The notes under the pieces were generated by a model, which made no database searches, was not told the origin of the DNA, and worked only from the letters and a program-made list of their open reading frames with translations. Positions 1-6,927 of a stretch of 11,467 nucleotides of DNA are shown one piece after another. The position numbers and the translations under genes were made by a program. The stretch's first letter is position 1. Each line of letters begins with the position of its first letter. This DNA is from an uncultured Ruminococcus sp. (GTDB lineage: Bacteria; Bacillota; Clostridia; Oscillospirales; Ruminococcaceae), in the NCBI GenBank assembly GCA_946537565.1, contig CAMNFW010000048.1:1-11467 (forward strand), given 5' to 3'.

Positions 1-85
1 GGGAAAGTTCAACGCTGATATCGACTGCAACGGTATTACAGCTTCTGATGCAATCACTATCCAGAAAATGGACGCTGAGCGTTGA
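1..85 (+). CDS. C-terminal end of a dockerin-containing protein (partial)
   Basis: Only the last 27 residues are in the window (codons from base 2, TGA at 83-85); the gene enters from the left. The tail has an EF-hand-like run with D-I-D-C-N-G followed by I-T-A-S-D-A-I and I-Q-K. This is the pattern of the second half of a type I dockerin repeat as found in Ruminococcus cellulosome and surface proteins. Dockerins bind cohesin modules and tether secreted glycoside hydrolases or other surface proteins. The calcium loop appears one residue shorter than the classical D-x-N-x-D-G-x-x-x-x-x-D spacing. The catalytic or structural part of the protein is outside the window, so its enzymatic role cannot be stated. 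A hairpin terminator follows 22 nt after the stop. Confidence 0.7.
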   Translation, partial: GKFNADIDCNGITASDAITIQKMDAER

Positions 86-107
86 CAAGTCTTTATAATT
101 AAAATAT

Positions 108-150
108 GCGGACAAGGCAATAAAATGCTTTGTCCGCTTTCTTTTTTATT
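108..150. terminator. Bidirectional intrinsic terminator between convergent genes
   Basis: A 12-bp stem (108-119 with 126-137, one G-T wobble) closes a 6-nt loop. On the + strand it is followed by a T-rich run at 138-150, giving a textbook terminator for the dockerin gene. On the minus strand the stem starts 9 nt past the glgB stop and is followed by a less pure U-rich run (107 down to 91), so it probably also ends glgB transcription. Confidence 0.85.
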
Positions 151-1939
151 TTCTCTTAAGCAGGAACATTCTGCCGGAATACGGCGGTATATCCATGTCG
201 ATGTGATCATCATACTGCCGGAATTCTGTCCCGCCCTCCGGTGTTGAACCGCTGTACATCTGGCTGTCTGAATCCAGCAGCAGCTCTGCCTTATAATCCG
301 CTCCTATCGTAACGCTGTAATCAAACTGCTTCCAGTCCGAAAAATTTACCACCGCAAGTATATCTCCCTCTGCACTCTTCCGCCTTATGGCATATACACA
401 GCGGTCGGCACTTTTACAATCCTCCCACATGAAATTTGTCGGGTCATAGTCATAGTGCAGTGCATTGTACTTAAGATATATTTTATTCAGCTCCCGAATA
501 TACTCCCGGAATGAATCGTGCATTGGATATTTCAGCATATCCCAGTCCTGCTGGCGCTTCTCGTCCCATTCCCTTAGCTGTCCGAATTCACTGCCCATGA
601 AGTTAAGCTTCTTTCCCGGGTGCGCTGTCATATACATATACATCGCCCTCGCCTGGGGGAATTTGTCCTCATACTGACCGTTCATCTTCTGCACTATCGT
701 GGCTTTGCCGTGAACTACCTCATCGTGGGACAGCGGCAGGATATATCTCTCGTTGTAGAAATACAGCATCGAAAACGTCAGCTTGTGATAGTCCCTTGTA
801 CGGTATATCGGCGCACTCTGGAAATATTCCAGCGTATCATGCATCCAGCCAAGATCCCATTTATAGTCAAATCCCAGACCACCGTCAAATACCGGCGCTG
901 CTACCTTCGGGTGAGATGAGGAATCCTCCGCTGCAAGTATTGCTGAGGGGTGACGGGCTTTCAGTCCGCTGTTCATATCCTTAAGCAGCTGTATTGCATA
1001 TTTGTTTTCCCCAAGATATTCCCGTCCGTTCCAGTAGATCATGTTTCTTACTGCGTCCATTCTCAGGCCGTCAAAATGATAGACCTCCAGCCAGTAGTTG
1101 GCTGCGGACTGTATAAAGGATCGAACCTCTCCTTTTGAGTGCATGAAATTTCGGCTGCCCCACTCGTTGTAGCCTGCATCGTCATCCTCAAACTCATAAA
1201 GCTTTGTTCCGTCATACTCCGTGAGCCCATAATGATCAACTGCAAAATGTACTGGTACAAAATCCATGATCACGCCTATTCCGCCTCTATGACATTTATC
1301 TACCAGCTCCATAAGCTCCGAAGCTGTACCGTAGCGTGATGTCGGCGCAAAAAATCCTGTGTTCTGATATCCCCAGGATTCATCGCAGGGGTGTTCGCTG
1401 AGAGGCATGAATTCAATATGAGTATAGCCATATTTCTGCATATACTCAACCAGTTCATCGGCTATCTCAGTATAGCTGTACCAGCCGTTTTCGTCCTCGT
1501 CTGATTTTCTCCGCCATGAGCCTAAGTGCAGCTCATAAATATTCATTGGCTTATCATAGCCTACACTGCGGTTTTTCATCCACTTCTGATCTGTGAAAAC
1601 ATAGTCATTTATGCTTCTTACAACAGAACAGGTTCCTGGTCTTAGCTCCATGCCAAAGCCATATGGGTCGCAGTGGTCGATGAAATTTCCTTTTTTATCG
1701 TATATTCGGTACTTATACCTCATACCTTCTTCTGCATCCGGGCATAACAGCTCAAAGGTCTTTCCGTCCATGACCCTTTCCATCGGAATATCCTCCCAGC
1801 CGCTGAAATCTCCTATCAGCGAGACCTTCAAGGCATTCGGCGCATATGTACGGAACAGCGTACCTTTCTTGGTTATATGCGCTCCGTAATACTCATAGGC
1901 ACTGAATTCTTCTCCTCTGTAAAATTTATTTATGTCCAT
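146..1939 (-). CDS. glgB: 1,4-alpha-glucan branching enzyme
   Basis: Cytoplasmic GH13 enzyme that cuts alpha-1,4 glucan chains and re-attaches them by alpha-1,6 links in glycogen synthesis. The 597-residue protein has a CBM48-like N-terminal module (about 18-100), a GH13 barrel (about 130-460) and a C-terminal beta domain. All four GH13 regions are visible: DFVPVH at 226-231, GLRMDAV with nucleophile Asp295, AAEDS with acid/base Glu338, and SHDEVVHGK with Asp406. The family-typical GGLGFDYKWD lies at about 353-362. It is shorter than E. coli GlgB (about 730) because the extra N-terminal module is absent. The start is supported by AAGGAGT about 5 nt upstream. It is 84 nt downstream of the substrate-binding protein gene; no glgC, glgA or glgP is in the window. 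Region III reads AEDS-S rather than the common AEES-T, with the acid/base Glu kept. Confidence 0.95.
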   Translation of the reverse strand: MDINKFYRGEEFSAYEYYGAHITKKGTLFRTYAPNALKVSLIGDFSGWEDIPMERVMDGKTFELLCPDAEEGMRYKYRIYDKKGNFIDHCDPYGFGMELRPGTCSVVRSINDYVFTDQKWMKNRSVGYDKPMNIYELHLGSWRRKSDEDENGWYSYTEIADELVEYMQKYGYTHIEFMPLSEHPCDESWGYQNTGFFAPTSRYGTASELMELVDKCHRGGIGVIMDFVPVHFAVDHYGLTEYDGTKLYEFEDDDAGYNEWGSRNFMHSKGEVRSFIQSAANYWLEVYHFDGLRMDAVRNMIYWNGREYLGENKYAIQLLKDMNSGLKARHPSAILAAEDSSSHPKVAAPVFDGGLGFDYKWDLGWMHDTLEYFQSAPIYRTRDYHKLTFSMLYFYNERYILPLSHDEVVHGKATIVQKMNGQYEDKFPQARAMYMYMTAHPGKKLNFMGSEFGQLREWDEKRQQDWDMLKYPMHDSFREYIRELNKIYLKYNALHYDYDPTNFMWEDCKSADRCVYAIRRKSAEGDILAVVNFSDWKQFDYSVTIGADYKAELLLDSDSQMYSGSTPEGGTEFRQYDDHIDMDIPPYSGRMFLLKRK

Positions 1940-1996
1940 TGATTACTCCTTTTCGTGGATACTTACTGCGGAAGCTCCCGCTCCGTCTATTCAAAT

Positions 1997-2002
1997 CTTA
2001 TA
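1997..2002 (-). promoter_or_regulatory. Possible extended -10 promoter for glgB
   Basis: In the 84-nt gap before glgB the minus strand reads TGCTATAAG, a TATAAT-like hexamer with the extended -10 TG dinucleotide. It would give a leader of about 50 nt. No good -35 hexamer is seen at 16-18 nt, so this is weak. It would allow glgB to be expressed apart from the genes upstream. Confidence 0.3.
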
Positions 2003-2023
2003 GCAAGACCAATATTATTATTC

Positions 2024-3697
2024 TTAATCATAATTCAATGCAAGACGATAGTCAACAGCTCCTGTACATGGATCGTAAAAAATATCCTCATTATCCTTAT
2101 CCGCAATCAGATATGAATTTTTATAGAATATCGGGATAAATCCATAGGTATCCAGTATCTGCTGTTCCGCAGCGGTGTACTTCTCTACAAGCTCAGTGGT
2201 GGTGGTGCTGGTTTTCAGAGATCTTGTCAGCTTTTCAGCCGGCTTGTAATTTTCATCAATTTCCTGCTTTGGAAATACAAGTCCCGAAAGTGCCGGTATT
2301 TCCTCAAATTCCCGGAACACTGATACTCCCATGGAAATATCTCCCTTCACAGGATACAGCGCTATACTATAATCACCGCTTTCGATACGCTCTTTAAACT
2401 CCTCCGCAGTTACTCCCTCGATACCAATGTATCCGTCGAATATTTCCTGCCAGTGCTGTGTTATCTGATGCAGCCAGCCGGAGTTCACTGTCTCCTCGTT
2501 TACCATTATCTTTACTGTATCAACAGATTCTATGCCCAGCTCTTCCTTTGCAGCAGCATAAAGATCCCTTGCTGCATCGTCATTATAAACGCTGAACTGT
2601 CTGTCAGAAACCAGCTCCCGGTATGCTCTGCCGTGAATGCTGACTGAAGGCGGTATTATACCATATGCTATCTGCTGATCGTCATCTGTCTGAGCTGCCA
2701 GCGAATCCCTGTCTATGGAATAAGCCAGAGCCTTTCTCAGTGTCTGATTGGAAAAATGCCTGTCCTCCGGATTGAACACAAGTCCAAGAGTTGTAGCTGG
2801 TATGCTGTCAATAAGATATTTCTTTTTATTATATGGACTGGTGGTCATCGACGTAAAGCATTCTATTGCCTCGTCCTTGAAAAGACTCCTTATATCCTCT
2901 TCGCTCCGCTCAATATAAAAGCTAAGATACGACGGATATATGTCATATGTCTCGCTCCAGTTTTTCTCGTTGCGGCGCATGAACAGAATATTGTTCACAC
3001 CATACGGATCATAAAACCACTGGCGGACGTAAAACGCTCCGTTACTCATCACTGACTTGTCATCAAGTCCATATCTGCCCTTTGTTGAATCAAAAAATTC
3101 ACGGTTGCAGGGATAGGCTGCTGCTGTTGCCATAAGGCTCAGAAACTCTGCATTTGGCTGCTCAAGCACTATCACAAGAGTGTTGTCATCAGGAGAATAT
3201 ACCTCCGCCGATTCAGGTCCGCTAAGTCCATAGGAAATTGCTTCCGCTCCCTTTATGCAGGAAAAATAATCTGCATACGGTGACTGCATTTTCGGGTCAA
3301 GTACCCTTTGCAGCGCAAATACATAATCCTTTGAGGTAACAGGAAAGCATTCTTCATCATCTATAATATCATCACCGTTCTGATCAAAGAACCAGTAATT
3401 GTCCTGCCTAAGTGTGAAGGTGTAAACAGTGCCGTCTTCGGATATATCATAGCTCTCGGCATTGCAGCATACCACATTGCCTTCACTGTCTGTCATCATC
3501 AGTCCGCTGTAAAGATTTTTTATAACAGTAGATGATGAAGGATCATCAGCAAACTGAGGGTCAAGGCTCTGTGGATTGTTCAGCAAAGGTGCATTGTACA
3601 TATGCCCTGAGCCGTCACCACGGTCACTGTTTCCGCAGGAAAATAAACTGGCTGAAAGTAGTATATCCAGACCGATGATAATAGGTGTTTTTTTCAA
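2024..3697 (-). CDS. Family-5 (OppA/DppA-like) peptide-binding lipoprotein, orphan
   Basis: Extracellular solute-binding protein of ABC importer family SBP_bac_5, which captures oligopeptides or related ligands. The N-terminus is a lipoprotein signal with lipobox LFSC and lipidated Cys21, although Asp11 sits unusually inside the hydrophobic core. Family traits include N-P-Q-S-L-D-P-Q near 41-48, SEDGTVYTFTLRQ at about 86-98, and TSKDYVFALQRVLDP at about 121-135. The length of 557 is normal. Residues 105-116 (DQNGDDIIDDEE) match an EF-hand calcium loop. The start is TTG, chosen because AAAGGAG lies 6 nt upstream and overlaps the stop of the preceding VanY-like gene, 11 nt away, which implies translational coupling. 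No permease or ATPase gene is adjacent, so the transporter partner is unknown. Peptide as ligand is inferred from the family only. Confidence 0.9.
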   Translation of the reverse strand: MKKTPIIIGLDILLSASLFSCGNSDRGDGSGHMYNAPLLNNPQSLDPQFADDPSSSTVIKNLYSGLMMTDSEGNVVCCNAESYDISEDGTVYTFTLRQDNYWFFDQNGDDIIDDEECFPVTSKDYVFALQRVLDPKMQSPYADYFSCIKGAEAISYGLSGPESAEVYSPDDNTLVIVLEQPNAEFLSLMATAAAYPCNREFFDSTKGRYGLDDKSVMSNGAFYVRQWFYDPYGVNNILFMRRNEKNWSETYDIYPSYLSFYIERSEEDIRSLFKDEAIECFTSMTTSPYNKKKYLIDSIPATTLGLVFNPEDRHFSNQTLRKALAYSIDRDSLAAQTDDDQQIAYGIIPPSVSIHGRAYRELVSDRQFSVYNDDAARDLYAAAKEELGIESVDTVKIMVNEETVNSGWLHQITQHWQEIFDGYIGIEGVTAEEFKERIESGDYSIALYPVKGDISMGVSVFREFEEIPALSGLVFPKQEIDENYKPAEKLTRSLKTSTTTTELVEKYTAAEQQILDTYGFIPIFYKNSYLIADKDNEDIFYDPCTGAVDYRLALNYD

Positions 3698-3708
3698 TTT
3701 GGTCTCCT

Positions 3709-4854
3709 TTAATATCCGGCATAGCCATTCCAGCCGGTATCTATCTGTTCTGTAGTTGGCTCGGTAGTTATTTCAGGAACGGTGGTCATCTCAGGGACTT
3801 CCGGCTCTGGCTCAGCACCTATGGTCACTGTTACGATGAAGCCGTCAAAATTGTTTCCGGAAACAGTATACTTAACATTTTCCGGTACAGGCACCTTAGT
3901 GCTGCCGGTCTCTGCTGCCGGAACATAGTAAACGTTGTAAGTGTACTTCTCGCCGGCTATCTCAAGGGGTGCTTCCGGAGTATAGCTCTTGATCTGATCT
4001 ATATATTCTTCAAGAGTAAGACCATTAGTCTGCATATATACTGAATGAGGTACACCTACATAACGGTATGTTCTTTCTCTTGCCTCTTCTCCTGTGATCT
4101 CACTCTTGCCCTGGGGATAACGCACTATAAATCCATACTTCATAGCATTCTCTGTGAACCACTCGTACTTGCCCTGTCCATCGAAATAATATGAAGCTGA
4201 ACCGTCCTGTGGGAAAACTCCCATATCAAAGCTTCTTCCGCTGTGATAATCAGAATAGCCTGCCGGGAATTTGCTGCCGTTGGCATAGCGGTCTGCCTGT
4301 TTTTCGTAGGAGTGGTAGCCGTCGATGATGTAAATATCAGAGCTTTCCAGTGAATTGAGAGTGCAGAATGCGCCCATCATGCTGTTGATATGATCTATAG
4401 TCTCCGGGGTCAGGCTGTTGACCATATCATTGACATTGTAAAACTCATTTCTGTTGTCATAAATAGTCTTAAGCTCCGGCTCGCCCTCCGGGAATGTGAA
4501 CATATGATCATTGTTGATGAGGATAAGATCGCCCTTGTGGATATCCTCTTCAGTCAGCTCGATCTCTGTGAAGGAGCTTCCGGCAGTAGCTGGCTCAGTC
4601 TGTTCTGCGTCGCTGTTTTCCTCGATTATATTTCCTTCATCACTGCCCTGGGTCGTGGTCTGTGTTTCAGAAGATGTATTGCCCTCCGGCTTTTGATTTT
4701 TCTTGTCATCATCACTTTTCATTATTCCCTTTGCACATGATGTGATAAGAACTATGAGTATTATTATTCCCAGAACCGCTGCTGCTATACGGTCATAGCG
4801 TATCCTGTATCTTCTGCGGTTTCTGCGTTTGTTTCCCTTGCTTTCGTTTGACAT
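3709..4854 (-). CDS. VanY/LdcB-like (M15B) D-alanyl-D-alanine carboxypeptidase homologue, membrane-anchored
   Basis: Homologue of peptidoglycan carboxypeptidases that trim the terminal D-amino acid from stem peptides outside the membrane. Layout of 381 residues: very basic N-terminus (9-22), hydrophobic segment 23-39 ending I-T-S-C (either a membrane anchor or a lipobox with Cys40), acidic Thr/Ser/Gln-rich linker (about 47-95), peptidase domain (about 97-290), small beta-type region (about 300-346), and a Pro/Thr/Glu tail. Conserved M15B pieces are DGYHSYEKQ (178-186), SDYHSGRSFDMG with zinc ligands His204 and Asp210, and YGFIVRYP (240-247). The usual E-x-W-H before RYVG is missing: R259-E-R-T262 takes its place, so the catalytic Glu and third zinc ligand are not evident, and His270 lies 8 residues after Thr262. 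Activity is therefore uncertain. AAAGGAG about 8 nt upstream supports the ATG. It lies 97 nt after the AraC gene and 11 nt before the binding-protein gene. Confidence 0.85.
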   Translation of the reverse strand: MSNESKGNKRRNRRRYRIRYDRIAAAVLGIIILIVLITSCAKGIMKSDDDKKNQKPEGNTSSETQTTTQGSDEGNIIEENSDAEQTEPATAGSSFTEIELTEEDIHKGDLILINNDHMFTFPEGEPELKTIYDNRNEFYNVNDMVNSLTPETIDHINSMMGAFCTLNSLESSDIYIIDGYHSYEKQADRYANGSKFPAGYSDYHSGRSFDMGVFPQDGSASYYFDGQGKYEWFTENAMKYGFIVRYPQGKSEITGEEARERTYRYVGVPHSVYMQTNGLTLEEYIDQIKSYTPEAPLEIAGEKYTYNVYYVPAAETGSTKVPVPENVKYTVSGNNFDGFIVTVTIGAEPEPEVPEMTTVPEITTEPTTEQIDTGWNGYAGY

Positions 4855-4951
4855 TTATTATTCTCCTTTTTATCTTTGCATATTCACTTATTCAAAATCC
4901 ATTTCCGGTTATCACAGTCAGCGTCCATACGATATTGACAGCCGATCTCCG

Positions 4952-5767
4952 TTATTTATTCTTTCCTAAAATTCTTTCTGCTCTTATTCTTGTTACCTCA
5001 CGCCTGTACTCTGTGGGAGTGCAGCTGCGGTTTTGTCTGAACTGACGCATAAAGTATGAATCGCTTTCGTATCCGCACCGCTCAGCGATCTCACTGACTG
5101 ACAGCTCTGTGTCCGAAAGCAGACGCTCCGCAAAGCTTAGCCTACTGCTTATAACGTCCTGCCGACAGGTTATTCCGAAGGCTCTGAGATACAGCCTGTG
5201 AAAATAGGTCTTGCTCATTCTGAGATCATAGCATATTTTATCCACAGACCAATCACCCATAGGGTCATCGTAAATATCCTCCCTAAGCTGTTTAAGCTGG
5301 GTATAATGAGGAATGTCACTTGCCACAGACTGATCCGGCTTCTGAAATGCCTCACTGAGTGTTATAAATACAAGCCTCATTGAAAGCTCCAAAAACTCTC
5401 CTGTCCGCTTTCCTGTGCTGCCGCTGCGAAGCTTCATGGTTCTTATGATCGACGATATTACGCTGTTTTTCTGTATCTCAACAGGAACGTTCAGCTGTAT
5501 GTCCAGCGCAGAGATGTACTGTTTATCTGCCGATGACGGGCGAAATGAGACCATGTCATATTTAAGCTGATTTCCTCCGGGCCCCCGGAAAAACTGCTTC
5601 TGACCAGACATGAATATCACTGCGCTTCCATTCTTCATGACAGCTTCATTCTGACCTGTGCCAAAGGCTGCCGGACTGCGGAAAAAATAAAGGATATAAT
5701 CATGCGCTGCTTCACCGTTCATTGGTATATTTCTTTTGCAGCCTGTATTTATTCCCGTTATCCTCAT
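4952..5767 (-). CDS. AraC-family transcriptional regulator
   Basis: DNA-binding regulator of 271 residues. The C-terminal AraC domain (about 156-256) has two helix-turn-helix units: the first around 173-195 (SVDKICYDLRMSKTYFHRLY) and the second around 223-244 (VSEIAERCGYESDSYFMRQF), followed by the typical C-T-P-T-E-Y-R-R. The N-terminal 130 residues look like a cupin-type sensory region, as in regulators responding to sugars or other small ligands; the effector cannot be read. The start sits oddly: a perfect GGAGG is only 1 nt from the ATG, too close to act, while AAGGGG 7 nt upstream can serve. A strong promoter lies about 45 nt upstream. The gene precedes the carboxypeptidase, binding-protein and glgB genes in the same direction with no terminator seen, so it may control its own operon. 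Confidence 0.92.
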   Translation of the reverse strand: MRITGINTGCKRNIPMNGEAAHDYILYFFRSPAAFGTGQNEAVMKNGSAVIFMSGQKQFFRGPGGNQLKYDMVSFRPSSADKQYISALDIQLNVPVEIQKNSVISSIIRTMKLRSGSTGKRTGEFLELSMRLVFITLSEAFQKPDQSVASDIPHYTQLKQLREDIYDDPMGDWSVDKICYDLRMSKTYFHRLYLRAFGITCRQDVISSRLSFAERLLSDTELSVSEIAERCGYESDSYFMRQFRQNRSCTPTEYRREVTRIRAERILGKNK

Positions 5768-5818
5768 ACCTCCACCCCTTGATCAATGACTTTATTATTT
5801 ATCAGTTGTGTCCTATTC

Positions 5819-5847
5819 ATTATACCATAAATATGACCACAATTCAA
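5819..5847 (-). promoter_or_regulatory. Sigma-A type promoter for the AraC-led gene set
   Basis: On the minus strand a perfect TATAAT (5819-5824) is preceded by TGG, giving an extended -10, and by TTGAAT (5842-5847) at exactly 17 nt. The predicted transcript starts near 5812, leaving a leader of about 45 nt before the AraC start. It lies between the transketolase terminator and the regulator, which fits an independent transcription unit. Confidence 0.75.
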
Positions 5848-5920
5848 GAACAAAAAACTAACGAAAATCCCACGGCAAATTTAATTTTTATATGTAATAT
5901 CCTTAAACAGTTTTTTTCGC

Positions 5921-5964
5921 CTAAAAGAGAATACCGGATAAAGCTTTTTTCAGCCTTATCCGGT
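5921..5964 (-). terminator. Intrinsic terminator of the transketolase operon
   Basis: ACCGGATAA at 5933-5941 pairs perfectly with TTATCCGGT at 5956-5964, with further GC pairs inside after one mismatch and an A-rich loop on the minus strand. On that strand the stem is followed by ATTCTCTTTT. It begins 10 nt past the stop of the C-terminal subunit gene. Confidence 0.8.
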
Positions 5965-5973
5965 GATATTTCA

Positions 5974-6924
5974 TTATTTTTTATAAGCCATTGCAGCCTT
6001 TGTCCGTGCTGCAATATTCTCTGCGGAAAGTCCGAATTCCTTAAGCAGATCAACTGCCGGGCCTGAATGTCCGAACTCGTCATTCACTCCTATCTTTATT
6101 ACCGGTACAGGACAGCTATCTGTTACTGCATCTGCAACGGCTGAACCAAGTCCGCCAATGACACTATGCTCTTCAGCTGTTACAATAAGTCCTGTTTCCT
6201 CTGCACACTTTGCGATAAGCTCCTTATCCAGCGGCTTGATAGTGTGGATATTAACTACTCTTGCGGAAATTCCGTCAGCTGCCAGTATTTCGGCTGCCTG
6301 GAGCGCCTCATTTACCATGAGACCTGTGGCTGCTATCGTTACATCTGTACCGTCCCTGAGTACGATGCCCTTGCCGATCTCGAATTTATAATCAGCATTT
6401 GTATTGATCACCGGTACTGCCAGTCTGCCGAATCGCATATATACCGGACCGTTGAAATCTATAGCTGCTTTTACCGCTGCCTTAGCCTCAACATCATCTG
6501 CCGGAACAATTACGGTCATTCCCGGTATTGTTCTCATAAGAGCAATATCCTCATTGCACTGGTGAGTTGCTCCGTCCTCACCTACTGATATGCCGGCATG
6601 AGTTGCGCCTATCTTTACGTTAAGATGAGGATAGCCTATGCTGTTGCGGACTATTTCATATGCTCGTCCGGCTGCAAACATTGCAAAGGTAGATGCAAAG
6701 GGTATCTTTCCACAGGTTGCAAGTCCGGCTGCTACACCCATCATATTCGCCTCGGCAATTCCGCAGTCAAAGAATCTGTCGGGATATGCCTTCTTGAATA
6801 TACCTGTTTTAGTAGCAGCTGCAAGGTCTGCATCAAGCACTACAAGCTCAGGATATTCCTCTGCAAGATCTCTAAGCGCCTCGCCGTAGCTTTCTCTGGT
6901 AGCCTTTTTAATTACATCTGCCAT
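5974..6924 (-). CDS. Transketolase, C-terminal subunit
   Basis: C-terminal half of a two-gene transketolase, which moves two-carbon ketol units between pentose phosphate pathway sugars using thiamine diphosphate. The 316 residues carry the pyrimidine-binding domain (about 5-170) and the transketolase C-terminal domain (about 185-310). The cofactor-activating Glu is Glu58 in C-G-I-A-E-A-N-M-M-G. The loop THAGISVGEDGATHQ (108-121) and the following I-P-G-M-T-V-I-V-P-A-D are family hallmarks. The start ATG is 3 nt after the stop of the N-terminal subunit, with GGAGG 8-9 nt upstream inside that gene. The two subunits are expected to form a heterotetramer. A DXS-like or other two-carbon transferase role is less likely given the loop motifs and the partner gene. 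It is followed by a clear terminator. Confidence 0.93.
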   Translation of the reverse strand: MADVIKKATRESYGEALRDLAEEYPELVVLDADLAAATKTGIFKKAYPDRFFDCGIAEANMMGVAAGLATCGKIPFASTFAMFAAGRAYEIVRNSIGYPHLNVKIGATHAGISVGEDGATHQCNEDIALMRTIPGMTVIVPADDVEAKAAVKAAIDFNGPVYMRFGRLAVPVINTNADYKFEIGKGIVLRDGTDVTIAATGLMVNEALQAAEILAADGISARVVNIHTIKPLDKELIAKCAEETGLIVTAEEHSVIGGLGSAVADAVTDSCPVPVIKIGVNDEFGHSGPAVDLLKEFGLSAENIAARTKAAMAYKK

Positions 6925-6927
6925 GTC

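Noticed and set aside
4855..4951. Promoter for the VanY-like gene in the gap after the AraC gene
   Set aside because: The best pair (TTGAAT, 17 nt, TAAAAA) would start transcription at the ribosome-binding site; no other convincing pair was found.
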